Shown one piece after another: positions 16,170 through 24,373 of a stretch of DNA of 41,492 nucleotides. The stretch's first letter is position 1, and every line of letters starts with the position of its first letter. The position numbers were made by a program, and so were the translations under genes. Source of the DNA: Dokdonella_A sp937902695 (GTDB lineage: Bacteria; Pseudomonadota; Gammaproteobacteria; Xanthomonadales; Rhodanobacteraceae); contig JBEHYO010000023.1 of NCBI GenBank assembly GCA_048498135.1, positions 1-41,492 of the forward strand, read 5' to 3'. The notes beneath the pieces are model-generated. The model made no database searches. It saw only the letters and a program-made list of their open reading frames with translations, and was not told the DNA's origin.

Positions 16170-16183
16170 TTGACCTGGATCAA
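16170..16183 (-). promoter_or_regulatory. FNR/DNR-type box for the BON gene
   Basis: TTGACCTGGATCAA, one mismatch to TTGAT-N4-ATCAA. The centre is 66 bp from the BON start at 16110. A weak -10 (AACGCT, 16147-16142) stands 22 bp beyond the box on the minus strand. It shares this 293-bp divergent region with a second box that serves the universal stress protein. Confidence 0.65.
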
Positions 16184-16252
16184 ACAAGGCGTCGACGCAT
16201 CGACGAGGTCCGCGGCCCTCGTCCGGTGCGGTTTGCCCCGCGTCGATCCCGC

Positions 16253-16266
16253 TTGATCTGTGTCAA
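16253..16266 (+). promoter_or_regulatory. FNR/DNR-type box for the tandem-domain universal stress protein
   Basis: TTGATCTGTGTCAA, one mismatch to TTGAT-N4-ATCAA. A GACGAT hexamer (16289-16294) lies 22 bp downstream at the class II -10 position. The centre is about 144 bp before the start at 16404, which implies a leader of roughly 100 nt. Confidence 0.6.
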
Positions 16267-16403
16267 TCGATGGCGCGTCGGGGACGCAGACGATGCAATC
16301 GGTGCGATACGCTCTGGATGCAAGGCGCGGCGCGCCTGCAGACCGAGTCGCTTCGATTCATCGAAGGTCGCATCGTGGCCACCGCACTCTAGGAGCAGCG
16401 CCT

Positions 16404-17219
16404 TTGCGCGATGTCCTCGTCCGCGTGCGCGACCTCTCGCATTGGGGCGATATCTGCGCCTACGCCGCCGACATCGCGGCGCGCACCAACGGCACGCTGA
16501 CGGGCGTTTACGTCGAACCGGTGCCGCTGCCGATCGCGGTGCCCGGCGCCGGTGCCGACGTTGTCGTCGCAGCTCAACAGAGTACGAGGGTCGACATGGA
16601 CCACGCGGCGCGGGATTTCGTCACGTGGGCCACGCAAGTCGGCGCGCGGCAAGCCTTCTGGCAGGTCGCCGAGGGCGATGCGCCGAAAGTTCTCGCCCGG
16701 CTCTCGGCCAGCCACGATCTTCTCGTCGTCGGACGTGACCCGTACGAGCCGCTCGCAAGCGTGGCGGAGCTCGGCGAGATCGTCGTCGCCAGCAGGGCGC
16801 CGGTTATTCTCGCTCCTTCACGGCGACGCGACGCGATGCTCGGCTGCATTGCAGTTGCCTGGAATCACTCGCAGGAAGCGCTCGCCGCGATCCACGCGGC
16901 GCGGCCGCTGCTCGCGCACGCGACGAAGATCGTGTTGCTCGAAGGCGGCGCGCCGGACCTGCGCGCCCAGCACGGTTGGAATCCACCGTTCGACATCATG
17001 CGCTACATGAGCTGGCAAGGATTCCGGGTCGAACGCCATGCGATTCGCGGCGAGAGCAACGAAGCGGGCGAGATGCTGGTCCGCGCGGCACGACGCCACG
17101 GCGCGGGCCTGCTGGTCATGGGTGCGTACGGGCGTTCGCGCATCAGCGAATGGGCGCTCGGAGGCGCGACACGCGCAGTTCTATTCGACGCCTCGCTGCC
17201 TGTATTCCTGAAGCACTAG
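16404..17219 (+). CDS. Tandem-domain universal stress protein
   Basis: This 271-residue protein has two UspA-like halves. The first (about 1-140) begins LRDVLVRVRDLSHWG and contains LLVVGRDPYEP. The second (about 145-271) ends LLVMGAYGRSRISEWALGG, the G2xG9xG(S/T) nucleotide-binding signature of ATP-binding Usp proteins. The first half lacks that signature. Such proteins accumulate in growth arrest and oxygen limitation. I chose the TTG start because AGGAG stands eight bases upstream (16391-16395) and the fold begins there; the longer frame from 16260 would overlap the FNR-like box at 16253. It is divergent from the BON gene. Confidence 0.85.
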   Translation: MRDVLVRVRDLSHWGDICAYAADIAARTNGTLTGVYVEPVPLPIAVPGAGADVVVAAQQSTRVDMDHAARDFVTWATQVGARQAFWQVAEGDAPKVLARLSASHDLLVVGRDPYEPLASVAELGEIVVASRAPVILAPSRRRDAMLGCIAVAWNHSQEALAAIHAARPLLAHATKIVLLEGGAPDLRAQHGWNPPFDIMRYMSWQGFRVERHAIRGESNEAGEMLVRAARRHGAGLLVMGAYGRSRISEWALGGATRAVLFDASLPVFLKH

Positions 17220-17295
17220 GCGCGCAAGGCCGACCACGAAACCCGGAGCGCCTCGGTGCCAACTGCGGCGTCCGTCAGGCAGGAGCAGCCAGCCT

Positions 17296-17442
17296 TGATA
17301 TCGACGAAGCAATTCACGGACGCCGCGCCGTGCGAGGTGTACGAGCGAGCCGGTCGTGCGGGATGCGATCCTGCGGCTCGTCGACGCCGCGGTGCATGCG
17401 GCGAGCGCCATCAACCGGCAGCCCTGGATATTCACGGTCTCA
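17296..17442 (+). pseudogene. Nitroreductase-family N-terminal remnant
   Basis: Residual coding similarity to the N-terminus of nitroreductases is visible in pieces: DIDEAIHGRRAVR in one frame, then after a shift near 17335-17350, EPVVRDAILRLVDAAVHAAS and INRQPWIFTV. Intact family members read continuously through RAVR...P...ILRLIDAAVQAPSAVNLQPW, the FMN-binding start of the fold. Only about 45 codons remain, broken by at least one frameshift, and the remnant runs into the 3' end of the convergent ATPase gene. Nitroreductase-like proteins are common companions of low-oxygen stress genes. Confidence 0.55.
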
Positions 17443-19998
17443 CGCCGCGCACTTGCGGCCGGTGAGGTCGACTATGCGTTTGGCGGCTTCGACGAGGCCA
17501 AGGTACGTCAGCGTAGCGACGGCAAGGAATCCGTAGAACGCGATCGGCAGCGGCGTGAAACCGATGCGCTGCGCGAACGGCATTGCCGGAAGGGCGAGGC
17601 CGAGCACGGCGACCGCGATTACCGTGACCGCGAGCGGAGTGCTCGGCCGGCTCCGCAGCGGATTGCCTCGCGTGCGTATCACGAACAGGACCAGCGTCTG
17701 CGTCGCGAGCGATTCGACGAACCAGCCCGTATGAAAGAGCGCCTCGGTCGCCTTGAGCCAGTGCAGCAGCACGAAGAACGTCAGGAAATCGTAGAGCGAG
17801 CTGATCGGGCCGACGACGAGCATGAAGCGGCGGATCACGCCGACGTCCCAGCGCTGCGGGCGGCGCAGCGCGGCGTCGTCGACGTTGTCGGTCGGGATCG
17901 TCGTCTGCGCGAGGTCGTAGAGGAAATTGTTGAGCAGGATCTGTGTCGGCAGCATCGGCAGGAACGGCAGGAATGCGGCTGCGGCGGCCATGCTGAACAT
18001 GTTGCCGAAATTCGAGCTCGTCCCCATCAGGAGATACTTCATGACGTTGGCGAATGCGCGGCGTCCGTCGAGCACGCCCTCGTGCAGCAGATCGAGGTCG
18101 CGCGCGCCGAGCACGATATCGGCCGCGTCGCGCGCGACGTCGACCGCGGTGGCAACCGAGATGCCGACGTCGGCGGCGTGCAGCGACGGGGCGTCGTTGA
18201 CGCCGTCGCCGAGGAAGCCGACGACGTGCCCGCGCGATTTCAGCGCCAGCACGATGCGATGCTTCTGGCCCGGGGATACGCGCGCAAACAGCGCGCTGCG
18301 CTCGGCGAGGAGGCCGAGCGCGGTTTCGCCGAGCGCGTCGATCGCATCGCCCATCACGATCTCGCCGACGTCGATGCCGACTTCCGCGCAAACGCTCCGG
18401 GCGACGCGCTCGTTGTCGCCGGTCAGGATCTTGACCGCGATGCCGTCGTCGGCCAGCGCGCGCAACGAGGCGCAGACGCCCGGCAGCACCGGATCGGCGA
18501 ATGCGACGAAGCCGGCGAGCACGAGGTCCGTCTCGTCCTCGATCGCGTAGCGCTCCTGCGCGGGCAGCGCGCGCCAGGCGACCGCGAGCACGCGCAGGCC
18601 GCGTTCGGCCAGCTCTTCGTGCGCGCGCGTACAGCGCCGGCCCGCATCCGCGTCGAGCGGCCGCAGCGCGCCGGCCACTTCGCAGCCGGTACATTCGGGA
18701 AGCACGGTCTCCGGCGCGCCCTTGACGATCAACAGCCGCTTTCCGTCGTGCTCGACGGCGATGCACGTGCGGCGCCGCTCGAAGTCGAATGGAATCTCGT
18801 CGAGCTTGCGATAGGCGGCGATGTCGGCGCTGCAGTTGCGCAGGATGGCCGCATCGAGCGGGCTGCGCAGGCCCGTCTCGAACACGCTGTTGACGGCGGC
18901 GAGGACGAACGGGCGCTCGGCCGCGGCGCCGAACGCGTCGAGCTTGGCGACGACCGACGTCTCGCCGCTCGTCAACGTGCCGGTCTTGTCGCTCAGCAGC
19001 ACGGTCATGCTGCCGAAGTCCTCGATCGCGGCAAGGTGCTTGACGATGACGCCGCGCCGGGCCATGCGCACGGCGCCGCGGGCCAGCGTCACCGTGGTGA
19101 TCATCGGCATGAACTCGGGCGTGAGGCCGACCGCCAGCGCGAGCGCGAACAGCAGCGTTTCGAGCGGCGGCCGGCCGAGCGCGATGCCGACGAGGAGCAC
19201 GAACAGCACCAGGAAGACGACCGTTCGCATGATCATGCGCGCGAACGCGTCGATGCCGCGCTCGAACTCGGTCGGCGGGGGCCGCTCGGTGAGCATCTCG
19301 GCGACGTCGCCGAAGGCCGTCGCGCGCCCGGTCGCGAAGACGAGCGCGTCTGCGGTGCCCGCCACCACCGAGGTGCCGAGGAACACGAGATGGCGCGCAT
19401 CGGCGCCGCGCGCTGCGTTCGCCGGGCTGGCGTCAGGCTCCTTTTCGACGGGCGCCGATTCGCCGGTGAGCGCGGCCTGCTGGACGTGCAGGTCGCGCCC
19501 CGAAATGATCCGCGCGTCGGCGGGCACGCGATCGCCGGCGCAGAGGCGGATCACGTCGCCCGGCACGAGCACCCGGCGCGGCAGGTCGATCCACGTGCCG
19601 TCACGCAGCACGGCCGCGATCGGTGCGACCGCGTCACGCAGGCGGGCTGCGGCGCGCTGCGAGCGGTAGCCGATCGCGAAGTTGAGTGCGGTACTCAGCA
19701 GGATCATCGTAACGATCAGCACCGCGCTGAGCAGATCGCGCAGCACGCCCGAGACGATCGCCGCGGCGAGCAGGATCAGTACGAGCGGATTGGCGAACAG
19801 CGCGAAGAGCGTGGCGGCGGCGCCACGCTGCGAGGCTGACGGCGGCTCATTCGGCCCGTAGACGCCGAGCCGGCGCGTCGCTTCGGCGCTGCCGAGGCCG
19901 GCCGTGTCGGCGCCGAGCGCCCGGTAGAACGTGTCGAGCGGCGCGGACGCATCGGGGACAGGCGGTGTCGAGGCCGCTTCGGCGCGGCGCCGTCGCAT
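17440..19998 (-). CDS. mgtA: MgtA-like cation-transporting P-type ATPase
   Basis: This protein of about 852 residues has the full P-type ATPase plan: N-terminal cytosolic segment, two membrane helices near 68-110, the A-domain TGES loop (178-181), membrane pair 255-300 with the ion-site segment GLTPEFMP, phosphorylation Asp337 in DKTGTLT, the nucleotide domain KGAPE, the hinge GDGVNDAP, and a C-terminal membrane block containing NNFLYDLAQTTIPTDNVD. That last motif is typical of Mg2+-importing P3B ATPases (MgtA/MgtB). It follows the CBS gene with 22 bp between stop and ATG 19998. A GTG at 20028 with GGAG four bases upstream, overlapping the CBS stop, is an alternative start. It shares the CBS gene's FNR-like box, so it probably serves low-oxygen or Mg2+ homeostasis. 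Confidence 0.88.
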   Translation of the reverse strand: MRRRRAEAASTPPVPDASAPLDTFYRALGADTAGLGSAEATRRLGVYGPNEPPSASQRGAAATLFALFANPLVLILLAAAIVSGVLRDLLSAVLIVTMILLSTALNFAIGYRSQRAAARLRDAVAPIAAVLRDGTWIDLPRRVLVPGDVIRLCAGDRVPADARIISGRDLHVQQAALTGESAPVEKEPDASPANAARGADARHLVFLGTSVVAGTADALVFATGRATAFGDVAEMLTERPPPTEFERGIDAFARMIMRTVVFLVLFVLLVGIALGRPPLETLLFALALAVGLTPEFMPMITTVTLARGAVRMARRGVIVKHLAAIEDFGSMTVLLSDKTGTLTSGETSVVAKLDAFGAAAERPFVLAAVNSVFETGLRSPLDAAILRNCSADIAAYRKLDEIPFDFERRRTCIAVEHDGKRLLIVKGAPETVLPECTGCEVAGALRPLDADAGRRCTRAHEELAERGLRVLAVAWRALPAQERYAIEDETDLVLAGFVAFADPVLPGVCASLRALADDGIAVKILTGDNERVARSVCAEVGIDVGEIVMGDAIDALGETALGLLAERSALFARVSPGQKHRIVLALKSRGHVVGFLGDGVNDAPSLHAADVGISVATAVDVARDAADIVLGARDLDLLHEGVLDGRRAFANVMKYLLMGTSSNFGNMFSMAAAAAFLPFLPMLPTQILLNNFLYDLAQTTIPTDNVDDAALRRPQRWDVGVIRRFMLVVGPISSLYDFLTFFVLLHWLKATEALFHTGWFVESLATQTLVLFVIRTRGNPLRSRPSTPLAVTVIAVAVLGLALPAMPFAQRIGFTPLPIAFYGFLAVATLTYLGLVEAAKRIVDLTGRKCAA

Positions 19999-20020
19999 GC
20001 CGTGCGCGGGCACTTCGACC

Positions 20021-20470
20021 TTACGCACGCGTCTCCATTTCGCGCGCCTGCTCGCGCACGAGCGCCCGACTGAGCTCGCGCAGCTCCGTCGCGAGCGCGC
20101 CATAGATGTCGTCGGCGGCGACGATGCCGGCGAGCTCGCCGGTTGCGTTGAGCATCGGCAGGCGCCGCACGCCGTGCGCGCGCATCGTGCTGATCGCTTC
20201 GAACAGATCCTGGTCCGCCGTGCACGTCGCCACCGGCCGCGACATCACGTCGCCGACCGTCACGGTATCGGGATCGATGCCGGCGGCGACGACCGAGATT
20301 GCGATGTCGCGGTCCGTGAGGATGCCGTCCAGGGCGCGCGTCCCGTTGCGACGATCGACGACGACGACTGCGCCGACGTGGCGCTCGCGCATCAGTTTCG
20401 CCGCGTCGCGCACGGAAGCCGAAGATTCCATGTGGACGGTCAGCAGCGTGCAGATGTCAGCGACTCGCAT
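20021..20470 (-). CDS. Tandem CBS-domain protein
   Basis: This 149-residue protein is made of two CBS motifs (about 8-65 and 75-130), with the pairs VGAVVVVDRRNGTRALDGIL/TDRD and VRRLPMLNATGELAGIV/AADD. CBS pairs form a Bateman module that binds AMP, ATP or SAM and senses energy charge. No enzyme domain is attached, as in the hypoxic response protein Hrp1 of mycobacteria. The start has a strong AAAGGAG six bases upstream. It is the first gene of a two-gene operon with the P-type ATPase, which it may regulate (inference). An FNR-like box is centred 93 bp upstream. Confidence 0.9.
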   Translation of the reverse strand: MRVADICTLLTVHMESSASVRDAAKLMRERHVGAVVVVDRRNGTRALDGILTDRDIAISVVAAGIDPDTVTVGDVMSRPVATCTADQDLFEAISTMRAHGVRRLPMLNATGELAGIVAADDIYGALATELRELSRALVREQAREMETRA

Positions 20471-20556
20471 ACGAATCTCCTTTCTGTGCCAGTGATGCGC
20501 CGCGGAATGCGGTGCATGCGGTTTTCCACAGCGTAGCGGGGCGGCGCGGGCATCTC

Positions 20557-20570
20557 GTGATCCTGATCAA
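20557..20570 (-). promoter_or_regulatory. FNR/DNR-type box for the CBS-ATPase operon
   Basis: Minus-strand TTGATCAGGATCAC, one mismatch to TTGAT-N4-ATCAA. A TACGCT hexamer (20535-20530) lies 21 bp downstream at the class II -10 position. The region between the PRPP synthetase stop and the CBS start is only 130 bp. Confidence 0.65.
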
Positions 20571-20600
20571 GCGGCACCGCGGATGGGTCGCACATGTGCT

Positions 20601-21497
20601 TCAGCGGCTGCGGAGCCTTCGCGCGATGGCCTCGAGCAGGGGCGGCGCGACATCGATCGCGTTGCTCGAATGGTCGATCGTGTTCGTCGTCGCGATGGCT
20701 GCGGCGCCGGCGGCGCGCAGCCAGAGCGCCGCGTCGCCGGTGAAGAGGCCGTGGACCGCGACGCAGACGGGCGCCGGTGCGCCGGCTTCGCGCAGGCGCA
20801 CGATCGCCTGAATCATCGTCTGGCCTGTCGAGGCGATGTCGTCGAACAGTACGGGCGTCCGGCCTGCGAGCGCGCCGAGATCCGGTGCAGATACGCGCAC
20901 GTCGCGATCGCCGTGCCGCTCCTTGGCGAACACGACGAAGCGAGCGTCGAGCCGCGCGGCCAGCGGCTCGAGCCATCGTGCGCTCTCGCCGTCGGGACCT
21001 ATCAGCACGGGCTCGGCGACGTGGGCGCGCACCCACTCGGCGATGAGCGGTACGCTCGACACGGCGTCGGCCGGCATCCGGAAAACGGCGCGGAGATCGT
21101 CGTGCCGATGCAGGTGCGGATCCACGGTGACGAGCCAGTCGAACGCCGACGACAGGAATTCGGCGAAGTGCACCGAGCTCACCGATTCGCCTGCGTGGAA
21201 GCGCGCGTCCTGTCGCATGTAGCCAAGATACGGCGCGACGAGACCGACGGCGCGTGCGCCGAGCTCGCGCGCGGTGCGCGCCGCGAACAGGAGGGACAGG
21301 GCGAGGCGATCCGGATCGCGGAGCGTGGCGACGATGACGACGTCGCGCCCAGCGCAGTCGCCTTCGAGCGCGACGAGCGATTCGCCATCCGGAAAATGAC
21401 GCCAGTCAATACCGCCCCGTGCGGCCCCGAGCCCGGTGCAAAGGCCGTGCGCGAGCGCCGCGCAGCCGGGAAACGCGAAGAGCAGCGGCGCATTCAT
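20601..21497 (-). CDS. prs: Ribose-phosphate pyrophosphokinase (PRPP synthetase)
   Basis: This 298-residue protein makes PRPP from ribose 5-phosphate and ATP. Family marks are FPDGES (ribose-phosphate side), the catalytic flexible loop YMRQDARFHAGESVSS, VDPHLHRHD (ATP/metal site) and the PRPP loop LFDDIASTGQT. The PRPP loop departs a little from the usual DDxIDTGGT, as in archaeal-type enzymes. The ATG overlaps the stop of the nucleoside phosphorylase gene in an ATGA quartet, so the two are translationally coupled. It is unlikely to be the housekeeping copy. Its place in the stress island suggests a role in salvage of nucleotide-derived ribose under starvation. Confidence 0.85.
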   Translation of the reverse strand: MNAPLLFAFPGCAALAHGLCTGLGAARGGIDWRHFPDGESLVALEGDCAGRDVVIVATLRDPDRLALSLLFAARTARELGARAVGLVAPYLGYMRQDARFHAGESVSSVHFAEFLSSAFDWLVTVDPHLHRHDDLRAVFRMPADAVSSVPLIAEWVRAHVAEPVLIGPDGESARWLEPLAARLDARFVVFAKERHGDRDVRVSAPDLGALAGRTPVLFDDIASTGQTMIQAIVRLREAGAPAPVCVAVHGLFTGDAALWLRAAGAAAIATTNTIDHSSNAIDVAPPLLEAIARRLRSR

Positions 21498-23029
21498 GGC
21501 GGCGCTCCGACGTGGACGATGTCGCGATGGCCGTCGATATAGGCTCGCGCATAGTCGAGCTCGCCCAGCGCCTGCGCATGCAGCGTGAAGAGCGGCTGGC
21601 CGGGTTCGACCGCCGTGCCGAGCGGCGCATGCAGCACGAGGCCGGCTGCGGCATCGCGCGGCGCTCCGGCGAGCTTGGCCGCGGTCGCCAGTCGACGGTT
21701 GTCGATCGTATCGACGACGCCGGCGACACTCGCCACGACGTCGAAGCGCTGCGGCGCGACCGGCGGCTCGCGCAAACCGCCTTGCGCGTTGCAGATCGCC
21801 TCGAACTTGCGCCATGCGGCGCCGCTTGCGAGCAGCGTCTCGGCGCGATGCCGGCCGCTCTCGCCGGAGGTCGCGGGCTCGAAGTCCAGCACCTTGGCGG
21901 CGATGTCGAGCGCTCGCTCGCGCAAATCGGACGGCGCGTCGGGCTCGTTGCGCAGCACGCGCAGTACGTCGTGCGCTTCGAGCGCGGGTCCGATGCCGCG
22001 GCCGATCGGCTGGCGACCGTCGCAGGCATGCACCGCTATCTCGAGGCCGAGCGCGGCGCCGACGCGCTTCAGCCGGCGGCTCAACGTAGCGGCCGCCTCG
22101 GCGCTGCGTACCTTTGCCGTCGGTCCGACCGGGATGTCGAGCACGACGTGCGTCGCGCCCGCGGCCTTCTTCTTGGAGAGGACGCTCGCCACGAGCTGCG
22201 CGTCGCTGTCGAAATCGAGCGGTCGCTCGACGCGGATCAGCACGTCGTCGGCCGGACTCAGCGTGACGGCGCCGCCCCAGATGATGCAGCCGCCTTCGCG
22301 TTCGACCACGCGCCGCATCGCGGCGAGATCGAGATCGACATCGGTCAGCGTCGCCATCGTGTCGGCGGTGCCGGCGGGAGAGGTGATCGCGCGCGACGAC
22401 GTCTTCGGGATCAACGAGCCCGCCGCGGCGACGATCGGCACCACGATCGGCGTGGTGCGGTTGCCGGGCAGGCCGCCGACGCTGTGCTTGTCGAGCACGC
22501 GAGCGCGCGGCCAGACGATGCGCTGGCCGACGTCGACCATCGCCTCGGTCAGCGCGATGTTCTCGGCGATCTCGAACTCCGAACCCGCGCAGGCGGCGAT
22601 GAAAGCGGCGAGCTCGATGTCGGAAAGGCGACCCGTGATTGCATCGCGCAGCAGGCGCACGTACTGCGAGCGGTCGAGCACGTGGCCATAGACCTTGGAG
22701 CGCAGGTCGCTCGCCGATTCCGGCCGCGGCGCATGATCGAGGGTCACGCTGTCGCCCTCGGCGGCGCCGAGACGCCGCCACGCGGCCTCGGACAAGCCGG
22801 CCGTCTGCGTATCGAGCCACTCGCTCGTGATCACGTTGAGCGTCGCCACGATGCTGCGTCCGGCGCAGCGCACGAGGACGCGCGACTGTGCTTCGAATCC
22901 GACCGAGCGGCACACCGGGCTATCCCGGTGCAGATAGATGACCGATTCCTGATACGTATCGACGCCGAGGCGTCGCGCCCGGAGGCGTGCGGAGGAGGCC
23001 CGCGGCAGGCTCGGTACCGGGAGGCTCAT
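21494..23029 (-). CDS. AMP phosphorylase/thymidine phosphorylase family protein (type 2)
   Basis: This 511-residue pyrimidine-nucleoside-phosphorylase-fold enzyme carries the extra N-terminal domain of about 85-90 residues typical of archaeal AMP phosphorylases and their bacterial relatives. Catalytic and phosphate-binding marks are DKHSVGGLPGNRTTPIVV, then PKTSSRAITSPAGTADTM. The archaeal enzyme converts AMP and phosphate to adenine and ribose 1,5-bisphosphate. Bacterial members are annotated as putative thymidine phosphorylases, and the substrate here is open. Total length is close to the archaeal enzyme (about 503). I placed the start at 23029 because the fold begins there; upstream codons are arginine-rich and no strong ribosome site is visible. 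It heads the operon with prs. Confidence 0.87.
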   Translation of the reverse strand: MSLPVPSLPRASSARLRARRLGVDTYQESVIYLHRDSPVCRSVGFEAQSRVLVRCAGRSIVATLNVITSEWLDTQTAGLSEAAWRRLGAAEGDSVTLDHAPRPESASDLRSKVYGHVLDRSQYVRLLRDAITGRLSDIELAAFIAACAGSEFEIAENIALTEAMVDVGQRIVWPRARVLDKHSVGGLPGNRTTPIVVPIVAAAGSLIPKTSSRAITSPAGTADTMATLTDVDLDLAAMRRVVEREGGCIIWGGAVTLSPADDVLIRVERPLDFDSDAQLVASVLSKKKAAGATHVVLDIPVGPTAKVRSAEAAATLSRRLKRVGAALGLEIAVHACDGRQPIGRGIGPALEAHDVLRVLRNEPDAPSDLRERALDIAAKVLDFEPATSGESGRHRAETLLASGAAWRKFEAICNAQGGLREPPVAPQRFDVVASVAGVVDTIDNRRLATAAKLAGAPRDAAAGLVLHAPLGTAVEPGQPLFTLHAQALGELDYARAYIDGHRDIVHVGAPP

Positions 23030-23356
23030 GCTGCACGCTGCTCGGGTTTCACGCTTTTCATCGGATCGACCGTATTCCTGGCGCGATGGCCGTGGGCCGC
23101 AGATGCCGGAGGAGATCAGCCTCAAGTGTCAGCGCGAATGGATTCATCGGACTTGACCTGGATCACTGCGCGCGCCGGCGGCGGCGTTAGCATGATCCCG
23201 CCATCCAAAGATGGCTGCCGCGCGTGAGCGCCGCCTGGGAGCGTCACAGGTCATGGATGCCACGGGGCATTACTCTCGCGAAAGTCGGTCTCTGGCTGGC
23301 TTTCGCTTTTTTTGCGCAGGTCCGCTCCTTCACGGAGCGTCATCGCCCGAGAGCCG
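23030..23356. other. Intergenic region with FNR-type box and orphan rightward promoter
   Basis: 327 bp between the phosphorylase start and the L,D-transpeptidase stop. It contains an FNR-like box (23153-23166). A TAGCAT hexamer 21 bp to its right (23188-23193) implies rightward transcription. The only rightward frames here are short and unrecognised (for example ATG 23254). A hairpin CGCTCC-5 nt-GGAGCG sits near 23323-23338. Confidence 0.4.
23153..23166. promoter_or_regulatory. FNR/DNR-type box, possibly bidirectional
   Basis: TTGACCTGGATCAC, two mismatches to TTGAT-N4-ATCAA. Leftward, it is centred 130 bp from the phosphorylase start with a weak GACACT at the -10 position (23130-23125). Rightward, a better TAGCAT stands at 23188-23193. 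Confidence 0.55.
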
Positions 23357-24343
23357 TCAGCGCGTCGTCGATTCGAGAATGGGATGCGTCATTTCCGTGT
23401 CGCGCACGGCTGGAAGGTCGGTCACGACAACGGTGGTCCCGGGTTTCAGCAGGGCATAGACGGCGCGCGCGAAACGATCCGGCACGCGCAGGTGCTCGGC
23501 GAGCGCATCGACGTCCGGCGTGTCGCTGTTCGTTCGAATCGGATAAACGCTCCAGCGATGGCGCGGCCGCGAGGGATCGAGCCGGCTCGGCGCGCCGCGC
23601 TCGTAGCCTTCGCCGACGACCAGCAGCAACGTCCCGGAGATCGCAAATCCATCGCTGACGTCGAGCGCGGAAGATCCGATCCGCACGCCGTTGCGCAGTA
23701 CGTAGACCCTGCGGTCACTGAGGCTGACGAGGATGCTGACGGGCCCGTCGGATGCGGAGCTTTCGTCCGCGTCGAACGAATCGACGTTGGGCGTGGGTTC
23801 CGTGTCGCCGAGCGCGCCGACCGGCGCGAGCACGGCCGGATGCACGACGTTCATCGGCGATTTGCTGGCGGCCGCGACAACGACCGTGTCGCCGCTGCGA
23901 GTGATCGCGAACAGTGCCTCGGCGAACGCTTTCGGTAACCGCACGCAGCCGTGCGAGGCGGGGTAGCCCGGCAACGGTCCGCCGTGCAGCGCGACGCCGT
24001 CCCAGGTCAGTCGCTCCATGAACGGCATTGGCGCGTTGTCGTAGAGATTCGAGCGGTGGTCGCGATCCTTCTCGAGGATGGTGTAGACGCCCGGTGGTGT
24101 CTCGTGGCCGCGGCGGCCCGAGCTGATGGTCGCGAGCCCGATCGCGATCCCGTTGCGATAGACATAGATGCGTTGTTCGTCGAGGCTCACGACGGCGACG
24201 ACAGGACCCGCCGGCGCGAGCTCGGGGTGCCAGAGGTATGCGCCGGGGGCAAGACGCGCGGCGTCGGCACGCGCGGTGTCCCTCGCAGGCACCGGCGACG
24301 ATGCAGTCATCAAGAAGACGACGATAAGGGCGACGAGTCGCAT
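23357..24343 (-). CDS. L,D-transpeptidase (YkuD family) with a degenerate second copy
   Basis: This 328-residue exported protein has a signal peptide (MRLVALIVVFLMTASSPVPA) and a YkuD catalytic domain (about 45-155). The catalytic motif is HGG (120-122) followed by SHGCVR with nucleophile Cys133. L,D-transpeptidases form 3-3 cross-links in peptidoglycan or attach proteins to it. Residues about 190-320 repeat the start and end of the same fold (ILVSLSDRRVYVLRNGVRIG, and RFARAVYALLKPGTTVVV). They lack the His/Ser-His-Gly-Cys centre, so this looks like an internal duplication with loss of catalysis. It starts 30 bp after the GNAT stop and is co-transcribed with it. The start at 24343 is chosen for the signal peptide. 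Confidence 0.87.
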   Translation of the reverse strand: MRLVALIVVFLMTASSPVPARDTARADAARLAPGAYLWHPELAPAGPVVAVVSLDEQRIYVYRNGIAIGLATISSGRRGHETPPGVYTILEKDRDHRSNLYDNAPMPFMERLTWDGVALHGGPLPGYPASHGCVRLPKAFAEALFAITRSGDTVVVAAASKSPMNVVHPAVLAPVGALGDTEPTPNVDSFDADESSASDGPVSILVSLSDRRVYVLRNGVRIGSSALDVSDGFAISGTLLLVVGEGYERGAPSRLDPSRPRHRWSVYPIRTNSDTPDVDALAEHLRVPDRFARAVYALLKPGTTVVVTDLPAVRDTEMTHPILESTTR

Positions 24344-24373
24344 CGTGTGCTCAATGCCGCCGGGCAAACCGAC

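Noticed and set aside
17356..19839. Long rightward open frame of 827 codons opposite the P-type ATPase
   Set aside because: Arginine/glutamate/alanine-rich shadow of a high-GC gene on the other strand; the leftward frame has complete ATPase motifs.
20601..22913. A single 770-residue fusion of an unknown protein and PRPP synthetase
   Set aside because: The upstream part is the out-of-frame shadow of the phosphorylase gene; the real prs starts at 21497 by ATGA overlap.
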